DNA of 64,000 bases from Arcuatula senhousia (lineage: Eukaryota > Mollusca > Bivalvia > Mytilida > Mytilidae), in NCBI GenBank assembly GCA_963971305.1, contig OZ020311.1, positions 4,526,001-4,590,000 on the forward strand, in the 5' to 3' direction. Both the position numbers and the translations under genes were made by a program. How positions within the stretch are numbered: the first letter of the stretch is position 1; each line of letters opens with the position of its first letter. A model generated the notes under the pieces. The model ran no database searches. It was not told where the DNA came from and saw only the letters and a program-made list of their open reading frames with translations. Positions 22,603 to 34,862 of this stretch are shown piece after piece.

Positions 22603-22649
22603 TAATAAAAAAAGATCAACAGAAATTGTTTTAAAGTAATAGAAAATAA

Positions 22650-22870
22650 TGAGATGTGGAATAAGTGTATACGCGACACAGCCCACAATCAAGCAGAAAT
22701 TCAGAAAAAAAAACTAAATTGACAACCGCCAGTAGCCTTCAACGAGGCCATTTGGCACTGCTCGCGGTTCTGCATTTGGCTCGTGGTCTAAATAAAATGC
22801 ATATAATTCAAATCCGGTCCTGAAATAGTAACAGATAGACCCCCTTCTTAAACGAGGAACAGAAAACATG
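22650..22870 (-). repeat. Dispersed repeat family A, minus copy
   Basis: Begins GAGATGTGGAATAAGTGTA with TACGCGACACAGCCCACAAT, contains GCCTTCAACGAGGCC, and ends in the CAGATAGACCCCCTTCTTAA block. It is the reverse of the 3' half of 2690-3296. Confidence 0.7.
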
Positions 22871-23500
22871 AAAAAGACAAGTAGATACGACCGAAAAAAA
22901 AAGATAATATAACAAAAAGTATGATTTCTTCTGTGTTTTTCAACTATGAGGGTGTTGATGGGGTGTTCTCAATTCTTTATTCTTTTATTTTTCTGACTCT
23001 TTGTTCTCTGTTCTTAAAACGTTTTGGCCACTTTTCTCGTTAGTCTTAAAACTGTAAGAGGCATCAATCTCTATTCTTTAGAGTTTTTATTCTTTATTTT
23101 TTTTTTTTGGTTATTATAAATAGTCCCTATTCTTTAAACCACTTTAACAACCTCTCCTTTATTCTTAGAAGATTCAAAGAGAAAAAATGCTCAAGTATTT
23201 CACAGTTCATTTGTGTTTTTTATAACGTAAAAATATTAAACACACGTGAATTAAAAGCTTAACAAATTAGTAGAAAAAGATAATTTCCTACTTTCTCCTT
23301 TTTCTTTCAGTAATTACAATGTTACATAAAGTTTGAATTGATAAATTCAAAATTTTAATAAAACATATCTATAACAATGATTTTTTGCATATTTTCACAT
23401 ATAACAAGATAATAAGATCATTACAAAACTACAGAACTTGGTGAATCAATATCAAATATACAAGAAAAAAGACAGACCGGAAGACGTATTGGAGAAATTA
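22871..23500. other. T-rich spacer, no gene
   Basis: Contains several TTCTTTA and TATTCTTT runs at 22970-23165 that look like simple-sequence degeneration. Nothing else recognised. Confidence 0.4.
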
Positions 23501-23539
23501 AAGATCGCCATTGTGCTGACTTGGAACTGGCATTTAAAA

Positions 23540-24270
23540 TAAAGAAGGAATGTGTCCATGGGACACAGATGCCCCGCTAGGCCCCAAACAATAAGTTGGT
23601 GTCTGACAGACCTGAAACGCTTAGGACATACAGTTTGTCATACTGAACCATCCTACCAAGTTTCAAATCATTCTCATGTACAGATCCTGAGAAAAGCTTG
23701 ATGAAAATTTTCATAGTCATCACATTCGCCTAAGTCAAAAACAGGAAGTAGATGTCCGACAGGTCTGAAAATCGCTTAGGACGTACAGTTTGTCATACTG
23801 GACCATCCTACTAAGTTTCAAATCATTCTAATGTACGGTTCCTGATTAAAAGCTTGACAAAAATTTTCATAGTCATGTTCACATATTTTCACATTCGCGT
23901 AGGTCCAGGAAGTAGATGTCCGACAGGTCTGAAAATAAATCGCTTAGGACGTACAGTTTGTCATACTGAACCATCCTATTAAGTTTCAAATCATTCTCGT
24001 GTACGGTTCCTGAGAAAAGATTGACGGAAATTTTCACAGTCATGTTCACATTTTTTAACATTGGCCTAAGTCCAAAACAGGAAGTAGATGTCCGACAGGT
24101 CTGAAAATCGCTTAGGACGTACCTTTGTCATACTGAACCATCCTACCAAGTTTCAAATCATTCTCATGTACGGTTCCTGAGAAAAGATTGACGGAAATTC
24201 GTACGGACGTACGGACGGACGGACATGAGTAAAACTTAACGCCCCCCGACATGTCGTTGCAGGGGCATAA
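23540..24270. mobile_element. Element with four 150-175 bp internal tandem units
   Basis: It starts near GAATGTGTCCATGGGACACA and GATGCCCCGCTAGGCCC. It then has four units containing GACAGGTCTGAAAATCGCTT, TTTGTCATACTGAACCATCC and TTTCAAATCATTCTCATGTA, and ends with a GGACGGACGGACA run and CCCCCCGACATGTCG...GGGGCATAAA. A single-unit relative is at 35160-35405. It is non-coding, and the fixed ends with variable internal unit number suggest a mobile element. Confidence 0.75.
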
Positions 24271-25305
24271 AAATGAAAATATTCTTACTTTTTTTCTTTT
24301 TAAGGCAAAATAATCTTTTTTTCAGCACAACAACAAAACGACTTACTCTTTTGCTAAGTATCTGTCACAAGTTTGCGACCACATTCATGTTTAAACAATC
24401 GTCTTATAACAAATGACAGAGAAACAATACTCGTAAGCCATGCATAATATGTTGTGTTATATATGTATAGAAGAAACTAAACATATTTATAATGTACTCA
24501 ATAACATGAACATGGAGAGAATTTTTAACAATGTTCCATGAAATATTGAAGTAGCGAAGAACAATTAAAATTCTATTTTACATTTCATTTATCTTTACAT
24601 ATCTCCCATTTACTAGGTTCCGTTGCTCGATCAGATAGTGGATTTAAAATTCAGTTGCCTTGAAGTACCGTGAGTTCTGTTTTGATTTACATTAAGATTA
24701 TATCCAGAATGCCTACGTAATGGTGCTGACACTTTAAAATAAAGAAAGGTCTTGGTTTTTCTCTGGTCAGCATCGTGTTAGATCGCACAGCGAGAGTTTG
24801 GAAGAAAAAATATTTATCGTTATCATATACAGCAGATTTCCTTGTTTTCTACGAAAAAAGGGTAAAAAATCAAATTTGAAACTTAATAAGATTAAAATAT
24901 GCTTTTCTTCTTTCTGATGCAACGATTTTTTTTTCATGTTACTTTGGTTAATAAATTTGTTGGAATAGCTAAATACACATGTCTTAAATATACGTATAAA
25001 TGTCATACAAATATCGAATTTGAATTTCTATTTGATCATTGATTACATACATATTTTATATTTGCGGTTGATTGTGAAACTCCTTCTATAACACAAGGAG
25101 TGCAATACATGAATAAATAATTAATTAGCTTGAAATTTTCTGTTCGGTTTATCAAGATAAACTAAGATTTGATTTATAAACATGCAACTAATTCTATACT
25201 CATTCAAAAAAGAACTGTGTGTGCGAATTCAAAATCTACTGGGCCAATTTTGTAATCTTGTAAAACAGCTACCGGCTTATGATTATGTCATTTAACAAAA
25301 ATATC
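24271..25305. other. Family E repeats, no gene
   Basis: Two diverged copies of dispersed repeat family E lie at about 24335-24760 and 25020-25290. The reading frames here are short and lack domains. Confidence 0.4.
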
Positions 25306-25970
25306 AGGAGTGGTGTTCTCGAAAGTATCCTAAAATTTGTCTAAAGACGCGTCTAAAATCAAATTTTGAGATCTAGTCTGGACCATCTTTAGACCATCCT
25401 AATCTGTTTCTCGAAACTATCTTAGACGCGTCTTTTGTTAGGACGTCTCAATATAGATTTAATACAATTTTTATTCGAACAAAATTTAATAATTTACTTT
25501 TTTAAAGAATATATTCCTCTGTATGTACACCAAAAGGGCTACGATTTGAATGCTAAAGCTAAAAGTCAACACTTTATTAGCTACAGTTTTTATCTTATTT
25601 TTTTTCATAACCACGTTGTCCTAAAATAATTAAAACAACATACACAGATACAGGGTCATCGAAGTATGTGAAAATAAGTTCAAAGTTTAAAATCATGCTT
25701 GATGCCTTGAATACAAGTTTATCGATTATTAAATGTCATTAGGTGAACACCTGGACAAAATATAGTGAGTTATAGACTGGTGTATAAAATAAGTAAAATT
25801 TAAGATTGGATGGTCTAAAGACATCAAATTTGGTGTCTTAGTGTTTATCCTAAAATAAGACAAAGCTTAAAATAGGTCTGCTTTGAGAACACGACTTAAG
25901 ACTATGCCCAGTCTTTAGATGGTCTATAGACACGTCTTAGTCCTAAGATAGCTTCGAGAACACCGCCCCT
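25306..25970. mobile_element. 665-bp MITE with about 45-bp TIRs
   Basis: The left end AGGAGTGGTGTTCTCGAAAG pairs with the right end CTTCGAGAACACCGCCCCT, and pairing continues into TATCCTAAAA / CCTAAGATA and a GACGCGTCT / GACACGTCTT block. Internal motifs GACGCGTCT and GGTCTAAAGAC recur. There is no coding region. A target duplication could not be identified. Confidence 0.8.
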
Positions 25971-26034
25971 GTTATGTAATTTATCATAATGTTACGACGG
26001 CTTATTCGTGCCAAACAACAAAAAGATTTTTTTT

Positions 26035-26310
26035 ATTTCGTTTGTACGCTTTATTAATCCGTTCTCACGGTTTAATTAATCGTTTGTACAATTTATTAAA
26101 TCTTTTGTACGATTTAATAATCCGTTAGAACGGTTCATTAAATCGTTTGTACGATATTAAACCGTTTGTACGATTTAATAATCCGTTAGAACGATTTATT
26201 AAACCGTTTGTACGATTTAATAATCCGTTAGAACGGTTTATTAAATTGTTTTAATGGTTTATTAAATCGTTTGAATGGTTTATTAATTCTTTTGTACGAT
26301 TTATTAAAAA
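26035..26310. repeat. About 41-bp tandem array with alternating palindromic halves
   Basis: Units alternate ATCGTTTGTACGATTTAATA and ATCCGTTAGAACGGTTTATT-type halves, each nearly self-complementary (CGTTTGTACG, CCGTTAGAACGG). About six double units are present. Confidence 0.9.
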
Positions 26311-26333
26311 TAACATACAACTAGGATTTTTCC

Positions 26334-26374
26334 ACCGGACAGTGATCAACTTCCGTGATCGCGTACTGTCCGGT
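26334..26374. repeat. Short hairpin ACCGGACAGT/ACTGTCCGGT
   Basis: Perfect 10-bp arms at 26334-26343 and 26365-26374 enclose 21 bases that hold a further GATCA/TGATC pairing. It sits just after the tandem array. Confidence 0.8.
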
Positions 26375-26447
26375 TATACACTGTGATAATAGACGATATA
26401 ATAGACGATAAAGAGATGTGGAATAAATGATACAAACGGTTATTAAA

Positions 26448-27676
26448 ACAAGAGGCTCCCAGGAGCCTGAATCGCTCACCTGACTTATGTGCCTGAAGTT
26501 AAGGCTATGAGGCCAAATCCATTTGACATTGAAAGGGTAATAAGTTTAATAAGGGCGTCATCTGACAATATGGTTAAACTTAATGTAGTAATGATTGTGC
26601 AGAGAAATATTTTAGCAATTGAAACTTTTAAATTATTTTCTTCTTTTAAAATTATAAGAGGAATAACCAATAAAATGAACAGTATTACAATGTTGGCCGT
26701 ATTACATTATTCGTAGATCACGATGTGCTTAACAATATGCAATTTTCATTCCTTAAATATCTCATATAGATTCTAAGATATCGAGCTTAATACATTTTTG
26801 TAAGTGCACAAATTCATATAAGTCAAGATGAAATGTCAATTACTCTTTCATGGGTTGTTTGATCTTCTTCAAAATTTCAGGGCGGGTAGAGCTAGAGGTG
26901 CTGATTACTTTTGTAATTATAATTTAAACATCTGTCACCGTTTTTGAGTTATTTGCAAAAAACTGAAATTTACCCCTATCTTCTACTTTCAGCCACAGCC
27001 GCCATGTTTTACGATAAATCACAATTCCCCACATCAATTCTATACGCTTAATGCTAATAAATAACCATAAGTTTCGTTTTAATTGGAATTATGGTGTCAG
27101 AGGAGTTAAAGTTTTATATGTTATCAGGAAATGCTGTGAAAATTGTCAATTTTGACGTGCTAAGGGGAATAACCCCTAACAGGAAAAGACCTACAACGTT
27201 GATCCTATCCTACTACATTTTTTGTTAATCTTGATGTGCTTAACAATATGCAATTCAAATTTCTCATATATCTTATATAGTTTTAAATATATTGAGCTTA
27301 AATAGGTGCACATTTGCAAAATAAAAACCAAAAAGGGCAATGACTCCTTCATGGGTTGTTTGAATTTCTTCAAAATTTCAGGGTACTAGGTAGATTTTGA
27401 GGTGCTGATAACTTTTTTTTATATCTGTAGCCGTTTTTGAGTTATTTGCCAAAAAACTGCAATTTACCCCTATGTTCTATTTTTTGCAATAGCGAAAATA
27501 AAAAAATCCCGACATCAGTTCTGTCGGGATACCCTAAAGTACCACCAGACCAAATAAGGTTTAAATCGGTGCAGCTGTTTCAGAGGAGAAGAATTTTGAA
27601 GAAAAGTTAATGACGACGACGACGACGGACGCCAAGTGATGGCAATAGCTCACATGGACCTTTGTTCCAGTTGAGC
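26448..27676. mobile_element. AGGCTCCC...GGTGAGCT element, copy 1
   Basis: Starts AACAAGAGGCTCCCAGGAGC and TCGCTCACCTG, and ends in a GACGACGACGACGG run, GGCAATAGCTCACATGGACC and GTTGAGCT. The two ends pair weakly around AGCTCACCTG / CAGGTGAGCT. The interior has units of about 430 bp (ATTTCAGGGYRGGTAGA and TTTTTGAGTTATTTGCMAAA recur at about 26880 and 27380). These internal units also occur in the minus-oriented copy at 45890-47452. Confidence 0.8.
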
Positions 27677-28451
27677 TATTAGTGACAAGGGAAAACATCC
27701 AGTAGTCTTCAACATGACCAGCGGTCTCTGCTCGCCGTCTTGCCTTTGCCCTAGACTGAAAATACAATACATAAGATTCAAAACCAAACCTAAAATTATC
27801 AACGATAGAATTCATTTACAAAATTGAAGCCCCAAATTCATAAAAGAATATCTAAACGAGCAAACAATTTCTTCAAACATTATTTCTTTTCAGTTGTATT
27901 TTTTTTCCTTTTTAAAACATATTATAATCTTAAAACTTGAAAATGAGACATTAACAAACGTGACGCAACAAACACAATGTTGAAATTGTTGATACTTTTT
28001 TTAATTTTCATTTACCTATCAAAAATTGATTCCATGCCGATTACATTTGGTGGTTTTCATATTTCTTTTATCTGTTATTCTTTTGAAATTCTATAAATAA
28101 TTTTTGTGTTGTACCAAGATATGGATGCTTTGTAAAGTAATCACATACGTACATGTTGGCGTACATGTTGGTCTGTTACATGTATTTGAATAAGGGTTTT
28201 TACAATAAGTTAAACTGCAAAGTTCTGATATTTATGTTCATTTGGAATTTAATTGATATTTCAGCAATAGATCTGACCATTCAACAAACGCCATGTTCAA
28301 TCACTATATCACCATGAATAGAGAAAAAAATATTTAGAAATAAAACCAAGTATTCAAACAAGTGGCTCCAAGAGCGCTTAATCAATCAAATGAGTGCATA
28401 TGACCCACAGAATGAAAATGATCGAATGCTTTGTTATGGGTGTTTTAAGGG
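27677..28451. other. Family A fragment and spacer
   Basis: Bases 27680-27800 match the minus orientation of family A (TAGTCTTCAACATGACCAG, CTCGCCGTCTTGC). The rest is unremarkable AT-rich sequence. The frame at 27561-27815 is explained by the repeat. Confidence 0.45.
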
Positions 28452-30459
28452 AACAAGAGGCTCCCAGGAGCCTGAATCGCTCACCTGGTCTTGATGTTGA
28501 CCCTATACTTTTGTAGAGCTAAATGAGCTGAACATTTAAGCAAGCAACAGCTTTTCTCTACCTGCAATAGTTTTCATTGTATAGGCCAAAAACACCATTT
28601 TTCACCTATAAGGGGCCATAACCCCTATAAGGGGTCATCTGACAACTTCGACCCTATGGAGAATTTTGTAAAGCTTAATGAGCTGAACATTTAAGCAAGC
28701 AACAGCTAATCTCTATCTGCAATAGTTTTCATTCTGTAGGACAAAAACATGAAAAAATCGCTATTTTTCATAAACCGTAATCCCTATAAAGGGTCATCTG
28801 ACAACTTTGACCCTATGGAGAATTTTGTAGAGCTAAATGAGCTGAACATTTAAGCATGCAACAGCTAATCTCTATCTGCAATAGTTTTCATTCTGCAGGC
28901 CAAAAACATGAAAAATCGCTATTTTTCAGGGGTCGTAACCCCTATAAGGGGTTATCTGACAACTTCGACCCTATGGAGACTTTTGTAGAGCTAAATGAGC
29001 TGAACATTTAAGCTAGCAACAGCTAATCTCTATCTGCAATAGTTTTCATTCTGTAGCCCAAAAACATGAAAAATCTTTATTTTTCATGGGCCGTAACCCC
29101 TATAAGGGTCATCTGACAACTTCGATCCTATGGAGACTTTTGTAGAGCTAAATGAGCTGAACATTTAAGCAAGCAACAGCTAATCTTTATCTGCAATAGT
29201 TTTCATTCTTAAGGACAAAAACATGAAAAATCGCTATTTTTCATGGGCCGTAACCCCTATAAGGGGTCATCTGACAACTTCGACCCTATGGAGAATTTTG
29301 TAAAGCTTAATGAGCTGAACATTTCAGCAAGCAACATCTAATCTCTATCTGCAATAGTTTTCATTCTGTAGGACAAAAACATGAAAAATCACTATTTTTC
29401 ATGGACCGTAACCCCTATAAAGGGTCATCTGTCAACTTCGACCCTATGGAAAATTTTGTAGAGCTAAATGAGCTGAACATTTAAGCAAGCAACAGCTAAT
29501 CTGTATCTGCAATAGTTTTCATTCTGTAGGCCAAAAACATGAAAAATCGCTATTTTTCAGGGGCCGTAACCACTATAAGGGGTCATCTGACAACTTCGAC
29601 CCTATGGAGAATTTTGTAGAGCTAAATGAGATGAGCATTTAAGCAAGCAACATCTAATCTCTATGTGCAATAGTTTTCATTCTGTAGGCCAAAAACATGA
29701 AAAAACGCTTTTTTTCAGGGGCAGTAACCCCTATAAGGGGTTATCTGACAACTTCGACCCTATGGAGACTTTCGTAGAGCTGAATGAGCTAAACATTTAA
29801 GCAAGCAACAGCTAATCTCTATCTGCAATAGTTTTCATTCTGTAGGCCAAAAACATGAAAAATAGCTATTTTTCACCTTTAAGGGGCCGTAACCCCTATA
29901 AGGGGTCATCTGACAACTTTGACCCTATAATGACTTTTGTAGAGTTAAATGAGCTGAACATTAAAGCAAGCAACAGCTAATCTCTATCTGCAATAGTTTT
30001 CATTCTGTAGGCCAAAAACATGAAAAAATGCTATTTTCCACCTTTAAGGGGCCGTAACCCCTATAAGGGGTCATCTGACAACTTTGACCAAATGGAGACT
30101 TTTGTAGAGCTTTTGATGCTGAATCAGTACCGTGGCATCAGATTTCCTCTATCTTTTATACTTTTTGATTTATAAGCCAAAAACAGTAGTCTGACCCCCC
30201 CTGTTCTATTTTTAGCAACAGCGGCCATGTTGGTTGGTCGACGTGTATATAATTCACAAACTTGGTAGAGGACATCCTAAAGATCAAGTATACCAAGTTT
30301 CAATGCAATCCCTTCAGTGGTTTCAGAGAAGAAGATCTTTAAAAGAAAAGTTAACGGACGACGGACGGACGACAGACGACGGACGACAGACGACAGACGA
30401 CGGACGACGGACGCCTAACGATGACAATAGCTCACATGACCCTTCGGGTCAGGTGAGCT
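28452..30459. mobile_element. AGGCTCCC...GGTGAGCT element, copy 2 (about 10 units)
   Basis: It has the same start and end signatures as copy 1, but the interior consists of about ten direct units of 150-165 bp. Each contains GAGCTAAATGAGCTGAACAT, GCAATAGTTTTCATTCTGTA and GTAACCCCTATAAGGGGTCA. The last unit diverges (TTTTGATGCTGAATCAGTA) into a constant 3' part with CAGCGGCCATGTTG and a run of GACGGAC-type heptamers. It is non-coding. Confidence 0.88.
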
Positions 30460-31410
30460 AAAAACGAATTCAAAACGGATCATCAAAGAACTGCAACCCA
30501 GGGACGTTTCTGAAGAACTAAGTCGAGCTTTTCTTCATTTCTAAGGTTTCAATCGACAAGGCAAAAAACGGGTCACCTAATAAATACGACTTAATCATTG
30601 TTTACAGCGACTTTTGTAGAGGTCAATGAGCTGAAAGTTTAGAATGACTTTCATTTTATAAGAAAAACACATTTTCCGAGGCAGTCACGATGGGTGAAAT
30701 CTTGATAGATGACTACTTAACATGAAGTGTGCGAATTCAGTTTTTAAGTCATTCTAGGGTTAAAAAGAAGATCTTAAAACAAAGCAAACGACGGTGTCGG
30801 ATGTTTTGACAATAATATCAAACTTAAACTTCGAGTTTCCATCGACAGAAAATGATATTGTAAGATAAAAATCGAAGTTTTAAAACTAATTCTGAATTAT
30901 CGACCGTGAGGATTCACTATTATACAATAGAGCATCATCGAGTCCCATTTTCTGGAATTAAAAGAATTATAAACGCAAAGTAATATTTTCGGGGTAATAA
31001 AAGGCTTGTTTCTCTTTTATACTGACTACTAGTATTTTAGATTTACATGTACTTTATTGCTTTCCAGGACAGGTTTGTTTTCAAAGGACAACTAGTCTCA
31101 AGTTTCCTTAATGTCTGACCTCGTAAGACACAAAACGTGAAAACTAAGCTGCTAATATCACGAGCATTTAAAGTTGGCATCTATCATACAATTATGTATT
31201 TGGTGCAAAACAATCGAATTTTAAGTACCATCAAAAGGTTTTAACGGTTTTAGTGAGAAGAAAGTATTCTTTTTGAAGAAACGCATTCAATTAAAGGCAA
31301 TCTTTTTTTTATATATAAATGTTTGGTTGTTTCGAAGCTTGCTATTTGTGATCTTGACACTGAGTACATAGAAAGAACAAAAATATGGCATCTAATGGGA
31401 CATTTAATGA
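30460..31410. other. No recognised gene
   Basis: AT-rich spacer. The reading frames are short and no splice-supported exon was seen. Confidence 0.4.
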
Positions 31411-31816
31411 TACCCCGCCACGATATAATATCAATAGTTCATAAAAGTGGCCAATCTAAAAAACTATTTTTAAGATCATGCTGGAAATTTATCTTGATTT
31501 GTATTTTATTGTACTAAACAGCTGTGCAAAATATCATTCAAATCCCTTGACGCGTTTTCAAGTTATCAGTTGGAAACTAAAAAAATCATGAAATTTGATT
31601 TTTCAAAGTGGCCTATCTCAAAAACTATTTTTTGGATCAAGCTGGAAATCGAACTTGACATGTATGTTATTGTACTAACCAGCTGTGCAAAATATAATTC
31701 AAATCTTCAAGTTATTTGTCGGAAACCTTCGGGGGACGGAGGGACGCGACAGACAGACACCGAAAGAAACTGAGGGTATAATAAAAGGCCTCACCACTTC
31801 GTGTGGCGGGGTATAA
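31411..31816. mobile_element. ATACCCCGCCAC...GTGTGGCGGGGTAT element
   Basis: The ends ATACCCCGCCAC and GTGTGGCGGGGTAT are inverted. The interior has two direct units of about 150 bp (AAAAACTATTTTTWGGATCAWGCTGGAAAT, GTACTAAMCAGCTGTGCAAA), followed by a GGACGGAGGGACGCGACAGA run near the right end. The layout matches the other tandem-unit elements in the window. Confidence 0.7.
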
Positions 31817-31849
31817 AAACAAAGTGAAACTATCACAAGGAATGCCTAG

Positions 31850-32072
31850 TACTTGATGCTTGTCTTTCGGAAGGGACGAAAAAAGTTGTCCCGTGTATGT
31901 GGAGAGCAACACCCCATGCACGTTAAAGACACCTTTGTAGAGATCGATAAGAGTAAGCTCAATGGGGCCGCTACATTGTACAAAGGCCAAACTCGCAAAC
32001 TGCTAGCTGGAGAGAGATTCACATAAGCATACAGCTTGTTTACCAATCCAGGATAAACAAATATGTTTAAAC
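31850..32072 (+). mobile_element. SINE copy 1, 5'-truncated
   Basis: Collinear with the last 220 bp of the SINEs at 42461 and 48308. It starts in the GATGCTTGTCTTTCGGAAGG block and keeps TTGTCCCGTGTATGTGGAGA, TGCACGTTAAAGACAC and the end GATAAACAAATATGTTTAAA. The tRNA-like head is missing. Confidence 0.85.
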
Positions 32073-32152
32073 TAGAAGGCCATATTTAACATTCCACTCT
32101 AAGAATTTTATGATTTCAAAATAAAATAAAACAAAATATAAATATAGCTTAC

Positions 32153-32247
32153 CCGACCCATTCCTCAACTGTCGGGAAGCATTCCAACAAAATGCTATCA
32201 GAACGGAGATAGTTTTTGAGGACGTATTCCACATAAGTAATAATACA
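32153..32247 (-). other. Exon-like open stretch with good donor
   Basis: A 95-bp stretch bounded by an AG (ATATATGTAG) and a GTAAGC donor reads ITYVEYVLKNYLRSDSILLE followed by CFPTVEEWVG in one frame. The flanking sequence (32140-32370) is shared with 21340-21570 and 35465-35720. There the equivalent donor is kept, but the frame is broken. It may be one exon of a duplicated, decayed gene, or chance. No family was recognised. Confidence 0.25.
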
Positions 32248-32543
32248 CTACATATATGCAAATACAGAAACAAAAAGATCAATTTCTTTTGTAGTATATC
32301 ATACTTATACTTTTCTGAACCTATGTACAACTAGGCTTTTCATTATGTTTTACAAACCATTGATTTTATTCATGAAAATCCACCTCTGACTAAAGTAATT
32401 AAAGTTGTCTTGGAACCTTATAAAAGCAAATACATTAAAAGTATAAATATTTCAATGATTCGAAATCTTGCAGTTTTCTTTGAGCCCAAAAGCAAACATA
32501 TTTTAAGAAATGGTCATTGATTCGAAATCCTTCATTTAAAAAT

Positions 32544-33905
32544 AACAAGAGGCTCCCAGGAGCCTGAATCGCTCACCTGGTCTTGAGTCAACCCTAAAAA
32601 TATAAACACTTTTCTAGAGCTAAATGAGCTGAACATTTAAGCAAGCAACAGCTTTTCTCTATCTACTATAGTTTCATTCTACAGGCCAAAAACATGAAAA
32701 AACGTTATTTAAGGGGCCGTAACCCCTATAAGGGGTCATCTGACAACTTTGACCCAATGAAAACTTTTGTAGAGCTAAATGAACTAAACATTTAAGCAAG
32801 CAACAGCTTTTCTCTATCTGCTATAGTTTTCATTCACTAAGCCAAAAACATGAAAAAATGTAATTTTAGGGGCCGTTACCCCTATAAGGGGTCATCTGAC
32901 AACTTCGATCCTATGGAGACTTTTGTAGAGCTTTATGAACTGAACATTTAAGCAAGCAACAGCTTCTCTCTATCTGCTATAGTTTTCATTCACTAAGCCA
33001 AAAACATGAAAAAACGTTATTTTAGGGGCCGTAACCCCTACAAGGGGTTATCTGACAACTTTGACCCTATGAAGACTTTTGTAAAGCCAAATGAACTAAA
33101 CATTTAAGCAAGCAACAGCTTTTCTCTATCTGCTATAGTTTTCATTCTATAGGCCAAAAACATGAAAAAACGTCATTTTACAGGGCGTTACCCCTATTAG
33201 GGGTTATCTGACAACTTTGATCCTATGGAGGCTTTTGTAGAGCTTAATGAGCTGAACATTTAAGCAAGCAACAGCTTCTCTCTATCTGCTACAGTTTTCA
33301 TTCCATAGGCCAAAAATATGAAAAAACGTTATTTTAGGGGCTGTAACACCTATAAGGATTTGTCTAACAACTTCGACCCTATGGAGACTTTTGTAGAGCT
33401 TAATGAGCTGAACATTTGAGCAAGCAACAACTTTTCTCTATCTGTCATAGTTTTCATTCTATAAGCCAAAAACATGAAAAAATGCTATTTTTCACCTTTA
33501 AGGGGCCGTAACTCCTATAAGGGGTCATCTGACAACTTCGACTCTATGACGACTTTTGTAGAGCTTTTGATGCTGAAGCAGTAGCGTGGCATCAGATTTC
33601 ATCTATCTCTTAAACTTTTTGATTTACAAGCCAAAAATAGTAGTCTGACCCCCCTGGTCTATTTTTAGTAACGGCGGCCATGTTGTTTGGATGGCGGTCA
33701 CCATTTGTGCAATCTTGGTAGAGGACATCCCATAGATGAAGTGTGCAAAGTTTCAAAACAATCCCTTCAGTGGTTTAGGAGGAGAAGATTTTCAAAGAAA
33801 AGTTAACGACGACGACGACGGACGACGACGGACGACGACGACGGACGACGACGACGGACGCCAAGTGATGGCAATAGCTCACATGGACCTTCGGTCCAGG
33901 TGAGC
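32544..33905. mobile_element. AGGCTCCC...GGTGAGCT element, copy 3 (about 6 units)
   Basis: It has the same termini as copies 1 and 2 and the same 155-bp interior unit as copy 2, with about six units. It ends through a constant TTTTGATGCTGAAGCAGTAG region, GGCGGCCATGTTG, a GACGACGACGGAC run and GGTCCAGGTGAGCT. Confidence 0.88.
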
Positions 33906-34252
33906 TAAAAATGAAATAAAATGCCATGCTGAGCGCAGCATAATATATGTGCGACCGCAACATATAGAACTATATACGTGGGAGGGCGCATTACATTTGG
34001 GCCAAAAATTCAAAAATACAGATTTTCATTTGGGCTAATTGCACTCGACGTTTTGGCTAATTAAATATTTACCTGAACAGGTAAATAATGGTAGATTTCT
34101 ACCAAAGTCTTTATAAAATTTCAAATTGTGAAGAAAAAAAAAATTACATAAAAAAAAAGGAAAATCAAGTGCTTGCGTATACCAGTTTAATCTAGTAGCA
34201 GATTTCTGTTCATCTTTGACCATTGGATGAATTTTCAATCCCGTCTTAATCC
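33906..34252. other. No recognised gene
   Basis: AT-rich spacer between two repeat elements. Confidence 0.4.
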
Positions 34253-34862
34253 TATGGAAGCCCATTAGTGCCAATTAAGACTGAAACATTTTTTATTTAT
34301 CAGTAGACCGCCACTTAATAAATGGCGGCCGCCAGATAATTATCTGGCGGCCGCGACTTACTATCTAGCGGCCGCCACTTATTATATGGCGACCGCCACT
34401 TATTAACTGGCGGCCGCCACATAAAATTATCTGGCGGCCGCCAATTAATTTATCTGGCGGCCGCCACTTAATTATATGGCGGCCGCTACATAATTTATCT
34501 GGCGGCCGCCACTTAATTTATCTGGCGGCCGCCACTTAATTTTCTGGCGGCCGCCACTTATTATATGGCGGCCGTGAGATAAATTAAGTGGCGGTCGCCA
34601 GATAAATTATGTAGCGGCCGCCAAATAATAAATGGCGGCCGCCATATAATTATGTGGCGGTCGCCATATAATAAGTGGCCGCCAGATAGTTTTATGTGGC
34701 GGCCGCCAGTAAATAAGTGGCGGTCGCCATATATTAAGTGGCGGCCGCTAGATAGTAAGTCGCGGCCGCCAAATAATTAACTGGCGGTCGCCATTTATTA
34801 AGTGGCGGTCTCCTGATAAATAAAAATGTTTCAGTCTTATTTGGCACTAATGGGCTTCCATA
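34253..34862. mobile_element. 610-bp foldback packed with GCGGCCGC palindromes
   Basis: The outer arms start TATGGAAGCCCATTAGTGCC and pair with the right end over about 70 bp (right arm 34795-34862). The interior is some 25 units of 20-25 bp of the form TGGCGGCCGCCA joined by CTTAATTTAT-like linkers. About fifteen are intact GCGGCCGC octamers; other units read GGCGGTCGCC or GGCGACCGCC. In an AT-rich setting this is a sharp compositional island. It is non-coding. Confidence 0.92.

Noticed and set aside
32537..33912. Apparent 7-bp target duplication TAAAAAT around the AGGCTCCC element copy 3
   Set aside because: The sequence after GGTGAGC is TAAAAA in other copies too, so the right-hand bases belong to the element end.
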